A stretch of 64,000 bases of DNA from Clostridia bacterium (GCA_017472305.1 JAFUQP010000012.1:1-64000), one strand, 5' to 3'. Numbered from the stretch's first letter, positions 49,324 through 58,679 are shown. Numbers and translations are program-made. The notes: a model not told the origin generated them from the sequence alone.

Positions 49324-50529
49324 ATGTTCAAGAAAGTTTTATCCATCATTCTCATGCTGGCTATGCTCAGCTCGCTTGCGCTCACCTTCACCTCTTGCGG
49401 CGGAGATGACGACGATTTCAAGCTCGGCGTTATTCTTCTTCACGACGAGGCTTCGACCTACGACAAGAACTTCATCGAGGCTGTTGAGCGCGCAAAGACT
49501 CAGCTCGGTCTTTCAAACGACCAGGTTATCTACAAGAAGAACATTCCCGAGTCCGCACTCTGCACCGAGGCTGCTGACGACCTTGTAGACCAGGGCTGTG
49601 ACATCATCTTCGCAGACTCCTTCGGTCACGAGACCTTCCTTCTTGACTCCGCAAGAAAGCACCCCGAGGTTCAGTTCTGCCACGCTACCGGTACTATGGC
49701 TCACACCGCAGGTGTTGCTAACTTCCACAACGCATTCGCTTCCATCTACGAGGGCAGATACCTTGCAGGCGTTGCCGCAGGCCTTAAGCTTAACGAGATG
49801 ATAGCTGACGGTGAAATTACCGCCGCACAGGCTAAGATGGGCTACGTTGGCGCATTCACCTATGCAGAGGTTATTTCGGGCTATACCTCCTTCTACCTTG
49901 GCGCAAAGTCTGTTTGCCCCACCGTAACCATGGAGGTTCAGTTCACCGGCTCTTGGTATGACGAGCTTCTTGAAAGACAGGCGGCAGATACTCTTATAGG
50001 CAGAGGCTGCAAGCTTATTTCCCAGCACGCTGACTCGATGGGCGCTCCCTCTATTTGCGAAACCAAGGGCGTTCCCAACGTTTCCTACAACGGCAGTACC
50101 GTATCCTCCTGCCCCAACACCTTCATCATTTCCTCCAAGATTGACTGGACTCCTTACTTCGTATATATCTGCAACGCAGTTAAGGACGGTAACGCAATCG
50201 ACGTAGACTGGACGGGTACCCTCACTAACGGCTCAGTAGCTCTCTCCGAGGTCAATACCGCTGCTGCCGCAGAGGGCACTCAGACTAAGCTTGACGAGGT
50301 TAAGGCTAAGCTCATCTCCGGCGAAATCAAGGTATTTGACACCACCACCTTCACCGTTGGCGGCAACCCCATCGCTGCCGACCACAAGGCTGACGTTGAC
50401 ACCGACTCTGCATTTACTCCCGACACCGACGTTGTTGACGGCGGCGCATTCCTTGAGTCCAAGTTCAGAAGCGCACCCTACTTCGACATCAGAATCGACG
50501 GCATCACTCTTCTTAACGAGAAGTTCTGA
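49324..50529 (+). CDS. BMP-family nucleoside-binding lipoprotein of an ABC transporter
   Basis: A 401-residue solute-binding lipoprotein with signal and lipobox FTSC (Cys at about residue 25). BMP/PnrA family features are LGVILLHDEASTYDKNFIEAV, QGCDIIFADSFGHETFLL, AGRYLAG-type EGRYLAGVAAG, GYVGAF and ISQHADSMG. The family binds purine nucleosides such as guanosine, inosine or adenosine. AAGGAGG precedes the ATG. Codon use is strongly biased, as expected of a highly expressed binding protein. A hairpin after the stop likely lowers expression of the ABC genes downstream. Confidence 0.92.
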   Translation: MFKKVLSIILMLAMLSSLALTFTSCGGDDDDFKLGVILLHDEASTYDKNFIEAVERAKTQLGLSNDQVIYKKNIPESALCTEAADDLVDQGCDIIFADSFGHETFLLDSARKHPEVQFCHATGTMAHTAGVANFHNAFASIYEGRYLAGVAAGLKLNEMIADGEITAAQAKMGYVGAFTYAEVISGYTSFYLGAKSVCPTVTMEVQFTGSWYDELLERQAADTLIGRGCKLISQHADSMGAPSICETKGVPNVSYNGSTVSSCPNTFIISSKIDWTPYFVYICNAVKDGNAIDVDWTGTLTNGSVALSEVNTAAAAEGTQTKLDEVKAKLISGEIKVFDTTTFTVGGNPIAADHKADVDTDSAFTPDTDVVDGGAFLESKFRSAPYFDIRIDGITLLNEKF

Positions 50530-50541
50530 TTCCAATAAAAG

Positions 50542-50571
50542 ACAAGCGGGGCACCGCCCCGCTTGTTTACT
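50542..50571 (+). terminator. Intra-operon attenuating hairpin
   Basis: ACAAGCGGGG (50542-50551) and CCCCGCTTGT (50557-50566) form a perfect 10-bp stem followed by TTTACTTAATTT. A second hairpin follows near 50597-50634. These would set binding protein above transporter levels. Confidence 0.75.
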
Positions 50572-50667
50572 TAATTTACAAGAATCAACCAAGCGGCTCG
50601 AGGCTCTTCTCAAGTCGCTTGCTTGGATTTTGTAGAAGATTTTCTGAAATTTCACGGAGGAGCCTTA

Positions 50668-52371
50668 ATGAATAAGCAAATTGCCATTGAAATGAAGGGT
50701 GTTACGAAAACCTTCGGCAGCGTTATAGCCAACAACAACGTGGACCTCACCGTATACAAGGGTGAAATCCTCGCAGTGCTTGGCGAGAACGGCTGCGGAA
50801 AGACCACCCTTATGAATATGATAGCCGGCATTTACTATCCCGACGCGGGCAGCATTTACATAGACGGAAAAGAGGTTAATATACACTCCCCTGCCGACGC
50901 GTTCGCTCACGGAATAGGTATGATACACCAGCACTTCAAGCTGGTTGACCTCTTCACCGCCGCAGAGAACGTTATCCTCGGAAACAGCTCGGGTGAGAGA
51001 TATAATATCGCGAGGGTTTCGGGTGAGGTAAAGCAGATTGCCGACAGATACGGCTTCCGTATCGACCCCGACAAGAAGATTTACGATATGTCGGTGTCCG
51101 AGAAGCAGACCGTTGAAATTATCAAGGTTCTTTACCGTGGCGCGGAAATACTTATTCTCGATGAGCCCTCCGCAGTTCTAACTCCGCAGGAAACCGACCG
51201 CCTCTTCGAGGTGCTTCGCAGAATGCGCGACGACGGAAAGTCGATAATTATAATCACTCACAAGCTTCACGAGGTGCTTTCAATCTCCGACAGAGTGGCA
51301 ATTCTCCGTAAGGGCGAGCATATCGCCACCGTCAACACGAAAGAAACGACCGCTGAGGCTCTCACCGAGATGATGGTCGGCAGAAAGGTTACGCTTAACA
51401 TAGACCGTCCGACACCCGAGAACGTTCAGGACAGGCTCGTTGTCAAGAATCTCTCTATGGTTGATATCGAGGGCATAAAGGTGCTTGATAATATCAGCTT
51501 TACCGCGCGCTCGGGAGAAATTCTCGGTATTGCGGGAATAGCAGGCTCGGGACAGCGCGAGCTGCTCGAGGCTATCGCGGGTCTTAAGCCTCTTGAGAGC
51601 GGTGAGATAATCTTCAACCGCCCGAAAAAGAACCTTCCCGTATCCTTCTATCACAAGTCCCTGTCCGACGTCAAGGCGCTTGCCGCCGAGAATAAATTCC
51701 ATTACGAGGACGGCACACCCGTTGACCTTACGGGTATGACAAACAGGGAAATCCGCGCGCTCGTAAATGAGGGGAAGATACTCTTCAACGAGGACGACGT
51801 AATGAACCTTCGTGACAAGACTCCCCTTCAGATACGCGAGGTGGGTGTAAGACTTTCCTTCGTTCCCGAGGACAGACTCGGAATGGGACTTGTCGGAAAT
51901 ATGGACATCGTAGACAATATGATGCTCAGAAGCTACCGTAAGTCACACTCGATGTTCGTTGACAGAAAGCGCCCGAGCGACCTTGCAGACAGGGTTGTCG
52001 AGGAGCTTGAGGTTGTGACACCCAGCACTCACACAGCCGTAAGACGCCTCTCGGGCGGAAACGTGCAGAAGGTGCTTGTCGGCCGTGAGATTGCGGCAGC
52101 CCCTGCGGTTCTTATGGCAGCCTACCCTGTAAGAGGACTTGATATAAACTCCTCGTACACAATATACAATCTTCTCACCGAGCAGAAGAAAAGCGGAGTA
52201 GCGGTAGTATTCGTCGGAGAGGACCTCGACGTTCTTCTCGAGCTCTGCGACAGAATAATGGTAATATGCGCCGGAAGAATAACCGGCATAGTTGACGGAA
52301 GAACCGTCACCAAGGAGGAGGTCGGTCTTCTTATGACCAAAACCGACTCCGACACGAAAAAGGAGGTGTAA
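50668..52371 (+). CDS. Nucleoside ABC transporter, duplicated ATP-binding protein
   Basis: A 567-residue cytoplasmic ATPase with two ABC domains. The start MNKQIAIEMKG (50668) has GGAGGAG upstream. Domain 1 has Walker A GENGCGKTT, signature MSVSEKQ and Walker B ILILDEPSAVLTP. Domain 2 has Walker A GIAGSGQRE, signature LSGGNVQKV and a degenerate Walker B (VLMAAYPVRGLD), usual for sugar and nucleoside transporters. About 65 extra residues lie in domain 2 between ESGEI and SFVPEDR (VDLTGMTNREIRALVNEG). Partners are the BmpA-like protein and two permeases. Confidence 0.92.
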   Translation: MNKQIAIEMKGVTKTFGSVIANNNVDLTVYKGEILAVLGENGCGKTTLMNMIAGIYYPDAGSIYIDGKEVNIHSPADAFAHGIGMIHQHFKLVDLFTAAENVILGNSSGERYNIARVSGEVKQIADRYGFRIDPDKKIYDMSVSEKQTVEIIKVLYRGAEILILDEPSAVLTPQETDRLFEVLRRMRDDGKSIIIITHKLHEVLSISDRVAILRKGEHIATVNTKETTAEALTEMMVGRKVTLNIDRPTPENVQDRLVVKNLSMVDIEGIKVLDNISFTARSGEILGIAGIAGSGQRELLEAIAGLKPLESGEIIFNRPKKNLPVSFYHKSLSDVKALAAENKFHYEDGTPVDLTGMTNREIRALVNEGKILFNEDDVMNLRDKTPLQIREVGVRLSFVPEDRLGMGLVGNMDIVDNMMLRSYRKSHSMFVDRKRPSDLADRVVEELEVVTPSTHTAVRRLSGGNVQKVLVGREIAAAPAVLMAAYPVRGLDINSSYTIYNLLTEQKKSGVAVVFVGEDLDVLLELCDRIMVICAGRITGIVDGRTVTKEEVGLLMTKTDSDTKKEV

Positions 52372-52374
52372 CAG

Positions 52375-53508
52375 GTGAAGGAATTCTTTAAAAAGCTCGA
52401 GCTTCCCTTCCACGTAGTAAAGCGAAGCACTATTCCGACCTGGAAGGCTATGCTCATCCGCGTTATCGCGGTTCTGGCGGCACTTCTTCTCTGCTCCGTC
52501 CTCTCAATCTTTATGATTAACGCAAACCCCATAAAGTTTCTCACCACAATGCTTGACGGTGTATTCGGCTCAAGCCGCCGTATATGGAAATTTGCAAAGG
52601 ACCTCTCTATCCTTCTTTGCATTGCTCTTGCAATAACCCCTGCCTTCAAGATGCGCTTCTGGAACATCGGAGCCGAGGGACAGACGCTTATCGGCGCTCT
52701 TGCGGCGGTTGCGGTTATCGTTTATCTCGGTGACAGCCTTCCTGAGGGCGTGCTGCTTCTCCTTATGCTTGTTGCGGCAGTGCTTATCGGTGCTATCTGG
52801 GGCGGCCTTCCCGCAGTCTTCAAGGCTATCTGGGGAACTAACGAAACGCTCTTCACCCTTATGATGAACTACGTTGCAACGGGACTTGTTTCCTACTTCC
52901 TGCTTCTCTGGACTCCAAGCGGCTCAAGCGTACTCGGCAGACTTGACAAAGGACACCTTCCGATTATCGGACACGAGTATCTCTTACTCATTATTCTCGT
53001 TCTCGCTCTTACCGCGCTTGTATTCGTCTATCAGAAATATACGAAGCAGGGCTACGAAATCTCGGTTGTCGGCGAGTCGGAGAACACCGCAAAGTATATC
53101 GGCATCAACGTAAGAAAGGTCATAATCCGCACAATGCTCATCTCGGGCGCTATCTGCGGCTTCGCGGGCTTCCTTATCGTAGGCGCGCTTGACCACTCGG
53201 TAGCGGTTACCTCGGTCGGCGGTATGGGATTTACGGCTATTATGGTTTCCTGGCTTGCAAAGTTCAATCCCCTTATTATGATTGGAACGTCGGCGTTTAT
53301 CACCTTCCTTGACCAGGGAGCGGCGCAGATTACCACCACCTTCAACACCGACTCGTCCTTCCCCGATATGGTCGTCGGCATAGTACTGTTCTTCATTATC
53401 GGCTGCGAGTTCTTTATAGGCTATCAGCTCAAATTAAAGTCCCGCGAGGAGAAAAGTGCCGCGGCGGCAACCGCCGAGGCGGCAGAAAGCAAAGGAGGTA
53501 ACGAATAA
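52375..53508 (+). CDS. Nucleoside ABC transporter permease 1
   Basis: A 377-residue membrane permease of the BPD_transp_2 type, with about eight to ten hydrophobic helices and the signature FWNIGAEGQTLIGALAA. TNETLFTLMMNYVATGL is also typical of NupP/YufP-like permeases. The start is GTG at 52375, four bases past the ATPase stop, with AGGAGG inside that gene. The C-terminal 25 residues are charged and Ala/Glu-rich. It pairs with permease 2. Confidence 0.9.
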   Translation: MKEFFKKLELPFHVVKRSTIPTWKAMLIRVIAVLAALLLCSVLSIFMINANPIKFLTTMLDGVFGSSRRIWKFAKDLSILLCIALAITPAFKMRFWNIGAEGQTLIGALAAVAVIVYLGDSLPEGVLLLLMLVAAVLIGAIWGGLPAVFKAIWGTNETLFTLMMNYVATGLVSYFLLLWTPSGSSVLGRLDKGHLPIIGHEYLLLIILVLALTALVFVYQKYTKQGYEISVVGESENTAKYIGINVRKVIIRTMLISGAICGFAGFLIVGALDHSVAVTSVGGMGFTAIMVSWLAKFNPLIMIGTSAFITFLDQGAAQITTTFNTDSSFPDMVVGIVLFFIIGCEFFIGYQLKLKSREEKSAAAATAEAAESKGGNE

Positions 53509-54455
53509 TGATGTTTCTTGACTATATTCTGACCTCTGTTGCTCTCGGTATGACCTTCCTTCTCGGCTGCACGGGAGAAATCCTCACCGAAAAAGCAGGC
53601 CACCTTAACCTCGGTATTCCCGGCATTATGTGTATCGGCGGCGCATCGGGCTGCCTTGCCTTGAAATATTGCTACGGTATGCCCGGATTTTTCGTTGTTA
53701 CCCTCGCAATTATTGCCTCGATACTCGGCGGCGCGCTTATGGGAGCAATCTACAGCTTCTTAACCGTCACCCTCAAGGCAAACCAGAACGTAACGGGTCT
53801 TGCTATGACCACCTTCGGCGTCGGTGTTACCAAATATATTATGTCCGGTATGGCTATAGATGCAACGAAGAATTACCTTTATGCCCTTGAATATTTCCGT
53901 GCCCCCTTCGCAAAAAGCACGACGGGACTTAATTCCTGGGGAGTAATGATGTATCTGGCAATAGCTATTGCACTCGCATCGGCCTACGTGCTGTCCAGAA
54001 CAAGGGTGGGACTTCACCTTCGCGCGGTCGGCGAGAACCCCGCTACCGCAGACGCAGTTGGAATTAACGTCACCGCATACAAGTACGGCGCAACCTGCAT
54101 AGGCAGTGCCGTCGCGGCGCTCGGCGGACTTTATTACATTATGGACTTTATGGGCTCGGTTGAGGCGTACAAGACCATTGAGGCTCTCGGCTGGCTCTCG
54201 GTCGCACTCGTTATTTTCACCCTCTGGAAGCCTCTTGTAAGCATTGTCGGCTCGATTTTGTTCGGTATGCTTTATCTTGCAAGCTCAATCATTCCCTCGC
54301 TCGGAATTAACCTCGGTATGAGCGCAACCCCCCTTCTTCAGATGCTTCCGTACGTTGTAACGATTATAGTTCTCGTTATTACAAGCATCAGCAAGAAGCG
54401 AGAAAATCAGCCCCCCGCATCTCTCGGAATACCCTATTTCAGAGAAGAGCGATAA
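53508..54455 (+). CDS. Nucleoside ABC transporter permease 2
   Basis: A 315-residue membrane permease of the NupQ/YufQ type. GEILTEKAGHLNLGIPGIMCIGGASG is the conserved pattern in this group and is followed by KANQNVTGLAMTTFG and LRAVGENPATADAVGIN. It overlaps the first permease by one base (TAATG). Last gene of the transporter operon, followed by a terminator. Confidence 0.92.
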   Translation: MMFLDYILTSVALGMTFLLGCTGEILTEKAGHLNLGIPGIMCIGGASGCLALKYCYGMPGFFVVTLAIIASILGGALMGAIYSFLTVTLKANQNVTGLAMTTFGVGVTKYIMSGMAIDATKNYLYALEYFRAPFAKSTTGLNSWGVMMYLAIAIALASAYVLSRTRVGLHLRAVGENPATADAVGINVTAYKYGATCIGSAVAALGGLYYIMDFMGSVEAYKTIEALGWLSVALVIFTLWKPLVSIVGSILFGMLYLASSIIPSLGINLGMSATPLLQMLPYVVTIIVLVITSISKKRENQPPASLGIPYFREER

Positions 54456-54483
54456 TAGGGTGCTAAAATCAGCATAAATAAAA

Positions 54484-54529
54484 GCGAGATGGATACAGCG
54501 CAAAGTTGCCATATCCACCTCGTTTTTTT
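54484..54529 (+). terminator. Terminator of nucleoside transporter operon
   Basis: GCGAGATGGATA (54484-54495) pairs with TATCCACCTCG (54512-54522), then seven T. Confidence 0.88.
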
Positions 54530-54635
54530 ATTCATAGCTCCAAAGCACAAGCCACAGCCCTTTTCAAAGCCGCAACAATGCAACAGCACGGTTTTTAATG
54601 CAAGAGTAGCGTCTGATTATGCCCTGCTCTTCGGC

Positions 54636-55223
54636 TTATTTATCCTGCGCGCGAAAAACTACGTTACCGTTTTCACTGTCCATTGACTCAACGATAGCAA
54701 GCGACTCGAGCTGATAGCCGAGATTTCTGATGCTTCTGCCGCCGTACTGGAAGCCCTTCTCGATAGCAATGCCAATGCCCGCAACCTCAGCGCCGGCAGC
54801 CTCGGTAATCGAGATAAGTCCCTGAAGCGCGCAGCCGTTGGCGAGGAAGTCGTCAACGATAAGCACCTTGTCCTCGGGAGAGAGGAACTTTTTCGAAACG
54901 ATAACCTTGTTTTTATTCTTGTGAGTAAATGACTCAACCTCGGCGGTGTACATATCTCCGTCGATATTAATGCTCTTTGCCTTCTTGGCAAAAACCATAG
55001 GCACACCAAAGCAGCGCGCCGCCGCGTACGCGATAGCAATACCCGACGCCTCTATAGTCAAAACCTTCGTGATTTCCTTATCCGAGAAGCGTCTGTGAAA
55101 CTCCTTGCCTATCTCGTCGATAAGAGCAACGTCCATCTGATGGTTGAGAAAGCTATCAACCTTCAGAACGTTCCCCTCTTTAACAATTCCGTCCTTCAAA
55201 ATACGCTGCTCCAGAAAATTCAT
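54636..55223 (-). CDS. xpt: Xanthine phosphoribosyltransferase
   Basis: Converts xanthine and PRPP to XMP in purine salvage. The start [12 protein letters not shown] (55223) is the family's usual beginning. The 195 residues show [25 protein letters not shown] and the PRPP motif [14 protein letters not shown]. No clear AGGAGG is present; GGGGGC lies upstream. It has a consensus promoter and no purine riboswitch is evident in the short leader. Its place next to a nucleoside transporter fits purine salvage. Confidence 0.95.
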   Translation of the reverse strand: MNFLEQRILKDGIVKEGNVLKVDSFLNHQMDVALIDEIGKEFHRRFSDKEITKVLTIEASGIAIAYAAARCFGVPMVFAKKAKSINIDGDMYTAEVESFTHKNKNKVIVSKKFLSPEDKVLIVDDFLANGCALQGLISITEAAGAEVAGIGIAIEKGFQYGGRSIRNLGYQLESLAIVESMDSENGNVVFRAQDK

Positions 55224-55269
55224 AAGCCCACAAGCCCCCAAAAAGTTAAGATAAAATTAAGATAAGATT

Positions 55270-55298
55270 ATTATAAACCCATCGACACGATTTGTCAA
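55270..55298 (-). promoter_or_regulatory. Promoter of xpt
   Basis: Perfect TTGACA (55298-55293), 17-base spacer, TATAAT (55275-55270) on the minus strand. Confidence 0.88.
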
Positions 55299-55352
55299 GA
55301 TATTACACAGTATGTGTAAATATATTTATTTTCTAAAGTACCCAAGAAGCTC

Positions 55353-55381
55353 TTGACAAAAGCCGAAAAGGGTGCTATAAT
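55353..55381 (+). promoter_or_regulatory. Promoter of YgjV-like gene
   Basis: Perfect TTGACA (55353-55358), 17-base spacer, TATAAT (55376-55381). Confidence 0.88.
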
Positions 55382-55387
55382 GTCAGT

Positions 55388-55469
55388 CGCGCCCGAAGAG
55401 GAGCGCGGATTTTCAGCCCCTATTGGGCTGTGGCTCAAATACGCATAACGAAAGTAAAAGATTACGCAA
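55388..55469 (+). other. Structured leader of YgjV-like gene
   Basis: About 80 bases with two evident hairpins, CGCGCCC ... GAGCGCG and CAGCCC ... GGGCTG. No clear ribosome site precedes the ATG at 55470. The class is not recognised. Confidence 0.35.
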
Positions 55470-56012
55470 ATGGAAAAACTCGGACTTATAGCCGGCTTTG
55501 TCGCCGTCGCATTATTTCTACTCGGATATCTACAGAAGGACAGGGCTAAAATAATAGCCCTCAATCTCGCCTCTCGCGCGCTTTGTATAGTGCAGTACGT
55601 GCTGGTCGGAGCGCTCGCAGGAGCTGTCCTTGACATCGCGGGAGCTATCTCCACCTTCTTTGCACAGAACATCGAGCGCCCCGCATACAAAAAGCACAAG
55701 CCGCTGATTTTCATCATTAATAATATAGTTCTTATAGGCATCGGCATTTTAATGTATAAGAATATATTCAGTATTTTCCTGATACTCGGCGTCACGCTGC
55801 AAACCGACGCGCTCTGGCTTAAGAACGAAAAGCACGTAAGGCTCATTTCGCTTCTCTGCTGCCCCTTCTGCTTCACCTACAATCTGACGAGCGGAGCTAT
55901 AGGCTCGGCAATCGGCGACACGCTCGCCTTCGGCTCGCTTATCTATTCCACGGTGCGCTACGACCTTCACCCGACAAAAAAGACTAGAACGGATAAGGAA
56001 CAAAAGAACTAA
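55470..56012 (+). CDS. YgjV-family membrane protein
   Basis: A 180-residue protein with about five to six hydrophobic helices, matching the bacterial YgjV-type inner membrane family: LGLIAGFVAVALFLLGYLQKDR at the N-terminus in two helices, ALNLASRALCIVQYVL, then FIINNIVLIGIGILMY. The C-terminus is basic and soluble (KKTRTDKEQKN). The family has no established function. It is monocistronic with a consensus promoter and a terminator after it. Confidence 0.82.
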   Translation: MEKLGLIAGFVAVALFLLGYLQKDRAKIIALNLASRALCIVQYVLVGALAGAVLDIAGAISTFFAQNIERPAYKKHKPLIFIINNIVLIGIGILMYKNIFSIFLILGVTLQTDALWLKNEKHVRLISLLCCPFCFTYNLTSGAIGSAIGDTLAFGSLIYSTVRYDLHPTKKTRTDKEQKN

Positions 56013-56020
56013 TACATAAA

Positions 56021-56081
56021 AAGAACAGACACACAAGATTAATTCCCTCGGGAAAGCCTCTTGCCTGTCTGCTCTTTTTTT
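56021..56081 (+). terminator. Terminator of YgjV-like gene
   Basis: Arms 56021-56037 and 56060-56076 pair with a few mismatches and are followed by a T-run. Confidence 0.7.
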
Positions 56082-56215
56082 ATTCTATTACGGTTTGCCG
56101 TCTCATTCTCGTGTCGGTGAAAACGTCGGTTTCGTCGGTGCTGGTCGTTGAAAACCCCGAAACAACAGCCACTCGTCCATCTGTTCTCTGATGCATTCTT
56201 TTGCGCTTCCTTTCG

Positions 56216-58288
56216 TCAACTCTTGTATATTTCGAGATGGCCGCCCTGCATCATCTCTCGGACGCTGAAGGAGTAATCGGTAATCTCGCGGCCGTTAAGA
56301 AGCACGCGTTTTACGTAAATATGACTACTATTGTTGTCATAAACCGTGATTTTAAAGGTTTTTCCGTTGGAGAGTATAAGCTCCGCGCCGTCAAGGATAG
56401 GTGAGCCTATAAGCATTTTATCCTGACCTGTGACGGGATATATTCCGAGAGAAGCCCATACGTAGTAGGACGAAAGTCCGCCCGAGTCGTTGTTGCCGGG
56501 GAGTCCGCCACGGCCCTTAGTGAACATATATTTCATTCCCGACGAGAGTATTTCGGCAGTCTTATCATGCCTTCCTGCGTAGATATAGGCAAAGGGCGCC
56601 TCCATATCGCTCTCGTTGTTGAAGCCCTCGAAGCTGTGGAAGCCCGCAATCTGCGGATTGACGTTAGGCTCTCTTGACTGCTTGACTGCATCTCTTGTGT
56701 AGCCGAACAGCTCGTCGAGCTTCTCAAGGAATTTCTCCTTGCCCATAAGGTCTATGCGTCGCTGCATATCCTTATGAAGCCTGAAGGAGTAGTTATAATT
56801 GTCGCCCTCGTAGTAGGGGGAGCGCTCGTCCATCATTCCCGTTTCCTTGTCATAGGCGTTCGTGAAGCTGTCGGCAATCGAGAGAAGGTACTCGGCGTCT
56901 GCCTCTCTGCCTATCTCCCTTGCAATATCAGCTGTCGCGTAAAGCGCCTCGCAGATATCGAGAATGTGGGTAAATCTCTCGGTGTAGCCGGTTTCCAGAA
57001 AGTCCTTCTGAGCCGAGAGGTCAAGGAGCGCTGCGTCTACCATTCTCTCTCTGTCGGCACACTCGTATCTGTATGAGTAGTCGGCAAAGGAGTGCTCCGC
57101 GAGCATTCTTGCCTGAAGCGAGAAGTCGGTCGTTCTCGAGAGGGTGAGGTTTATCGGGGATTTGCCCTCCTTCTCGGTAACCGAGATAAGGGTGTTTACT
57201 ATGCTTCTCGACTCTTCGGGGTAGAGGGTGAATATGAGCGGCAGCGCCGTCTTATACATATCCCACATAGTCGCAAGGTCGAAGCAGAAATCGGAATTTT
57301 TTTCTCTGTCGTAGATAAAGCTCTCGCCATTTGCACAACAGGGCTTGATTAGCGAGTGGTAGAGGTTAGAGTAGAAGATTTCACGAAGAGTGTCGTCCTC
57401 GGTTTCAATTTTGATTTTGGAAAGGTAATTCTCCCACGCGTCCTCGGTGTCGCGGCGCGCCGCCTCAAAGTCCAAAGGCGCGTTGTCGAGAAGCTCTTCT
57501 GCGTGCTCACGGCTGACAAGCGAAATCGAGAGGCGCATTTCGGCGTTTTTCTCGCATACGAATGCCGCGCCGATAGGGGACTTGCACTCGCTCTCGGCTA
57601 TGCTTTCACCGCCGAGCTTTTCGTAGTCCTTCCAGAGGAAGGCGTCCTTTGAGCCCTTGCACTCTGCGGCAAAATAGAGGTCTACGCCCTGGTTTTTCAG
57701 GTGCGCGGTTACTCTCGATTTTGATTTAATCCCGACCTCGACACACTCTGGAATATCGTAATACCTGTCGCCAAGCTCGGGAAGAAGCCCCGAGTGCGAA
57801 AAGTCAATTTGCAGCGTCAAGGGGGAAGCCGCCAAATATCTGTGGAGTGCGACGTCACGCGTGACCGTACCCTCGAATTTAACACCCGACGAAAGCTCTG
57901 CCGAGTAGTAGCCGACAGAGGCGCGCTCGGATACCAAATCCTCGCACATCTCGCAAAGACCGCCGATTATCGGAGCGGTGAGAGCATAGTTATGGTAGGT
58001 GCCAATGCCGCCCGTGCCGCTTGCGTGAAGGTGGCTGAAGCCGCGCACCTTCCCGGGGATTGTCATAGGGTCGCCGCAGAAATTCTGTCGGTGGTTGCCG
58101 TAGCCCGTCGGGTATCCGCCCGTATAGGAGCAGACCGTCATTTTACCGAACGGATAAGCGGCGGCAGGGGTGGTATTACCGCACTGCGCCTTAATAAACA
58201 GCCAGGTTGCCGCAATCCCCTCGGGAGTGGGCAAATCAATTTTTCCGTTTCCTTGAAATACGTTTACGTAGTCTGATATCCTTTTCAT
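56216..58288 (-). CDS. GH92 alpha-mannosidase-like glycosidase
   Basis: A 690-residue glycoside hydrolase family 92 protein, a Ca-dependent exo-alpha-mannosidase family. The start MKRISDYVNVFQGNG (58288) has GGAG upstream. Family signatures are GFSHLHASGTGG, TMWDMYKTALPLIFTLYPE, EPNVNPQIAGFHSFEGFNNESDM in parts and the C-terminal GLPGNNDSGGLSSYYVW, which carries the catalytic-base region. No signal peptide is present, so it should act inside the cell on imported mannosides such as N-glycan or mannan fragments. It has its own promoter at 58462-58434. Confidence 0.93.
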   Translation of the reverse strand: MKRISDYVNVFQGNGKIDLPTPEGIAATWLFIKAQCGNTTPAAAYPFGKMTVCSYTGGYPTGYGNHRQNFCGDPMTIPGKVRGFSHLHASGTGGIGTYHNYALTAPIIGGLCEMCEDLVSERASVGYYSAELSSGVKFEGTVTRDVALHRYLAASPLTLQIDFSHSGLLPELGDRYYDIPECVEVGIKSKSRVTAHLKNQGVDLYFAAECKGSKDAFLWKDYEKLGGESIAESECKSPIGAAFVCEKNAEMRLSISLVSREHAEELLDNAPLDFEAARRDTEDAWENYLSKIKIETEDDTLREIFYSNLYHSLIKPCCANGESFIYDREKNSDFCFDLATMWDMYKTALPLIFTLYPEESRSIVNTLISVTEKEGKSPINLTLSRTTDFSLQARMLAEHSFADYSYRYECADRERMVDAALLDLSAQKDFLETGYTERFTHILDICEALYATADIAREIGREADAEYLLSIADSFTNAYDKETGMMDERSPYYEGDNYNYSFRLHKDMQRRIDLMGKEKFLEKLDELFGYTRDAVKQSREPNVNPQIAGFHSFEGFNNESDMEAPFAYIYAGRHDKTAEILSSGMKYMFTKGRGGLPGNNDSGGLSSYYVWASLGIYPVTGQDKMLIGSPILDGAELILSNGKTFKITVYDNNSSHIYVKRVLLNGREITDYSFSVREMMQGGHLEIYKS

Positions 58289-58406
58289 ACATTCTCCATA
58301 GGCTCGCTTCGGTAAATTGAGTGCGGTTGGCATCGACCGTAGCAAATACTAACGTATAAGCTCTACTGCCACACCGTTAAACCTCTGCTTTGCGCGGTAA
58401 ATATCC

Positions 58407-58435
58407 TTGATTTTAGCAGATCTTTCCTTGATAAT
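58407..58435 (+). promoter_or_regulatory. Possible promoter of a short transcript
   Basis: TTGATT (58407-58412), 17-base spacer, GATAAT (58430-58435). The only plus-strand object downstream is a 32-codon frame ending in a terminator. Confidence 0.35.
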
Positions 58436-58462
58436 TATAGCAGATTTAAAGTCAAAATTCAA
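58434..58462 (-). promoter_or_regulatory. Promoter of GH92 gene
   Basis: TTGAAT (58462-58457), 17-base spacer, TATAAT (58439-58434) on the minus strand. Confidence 0.6.
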
Positions 58463-58490
58463 TACCCTGTAGGCAAGTTAGGTGATTTAT

Positions 58491-58589
58491 ATGAAAAACA
58501 CGAAGGCAAAACCCCAAGTGCCGAAAGGCACCTTGCGGGCGAAGACCCCATCGAAGATGAAAAGGAATAGAAAAAGCGCATATTTGTAA
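58491..58589 (+). other. Short basic frame or small RNA, uncertain
   Basis: A 32-codon frame (MKNTKAKPQVPKGTLRAKTP ...) with AGGTGA before the ATG. It also holds a strong hairpin GTGCC-GAAA-GGCAC, and its stop lies inside a terminator stem. A short RNA of about 150 bases, or a basic micropeptide, are both possible; either is weakly supported. Confidence 0.25.
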
Positions 58590-58616
58590 ACCTTGCGTTA
58601 CAAATATGCGCTTTTT
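58571..58616. terminator. Perfect 19-bp bidirectional terminator
   Basis: 58571-58589 and 58598-58616 are exact reverse complements (AAAAAGCGCATATTTGTAA) around eight bases. It can end the minus-strand SDR-to-quinone-reductase operon and any plus-strand short transcript. Confidence 0.9.
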
Positions 58617-58679
58617 ATCGGAATATCAGCCCTTTAGTGTCAGAGCGAATTCGCGAAATTTCTATGAGTTCTCACTCAA

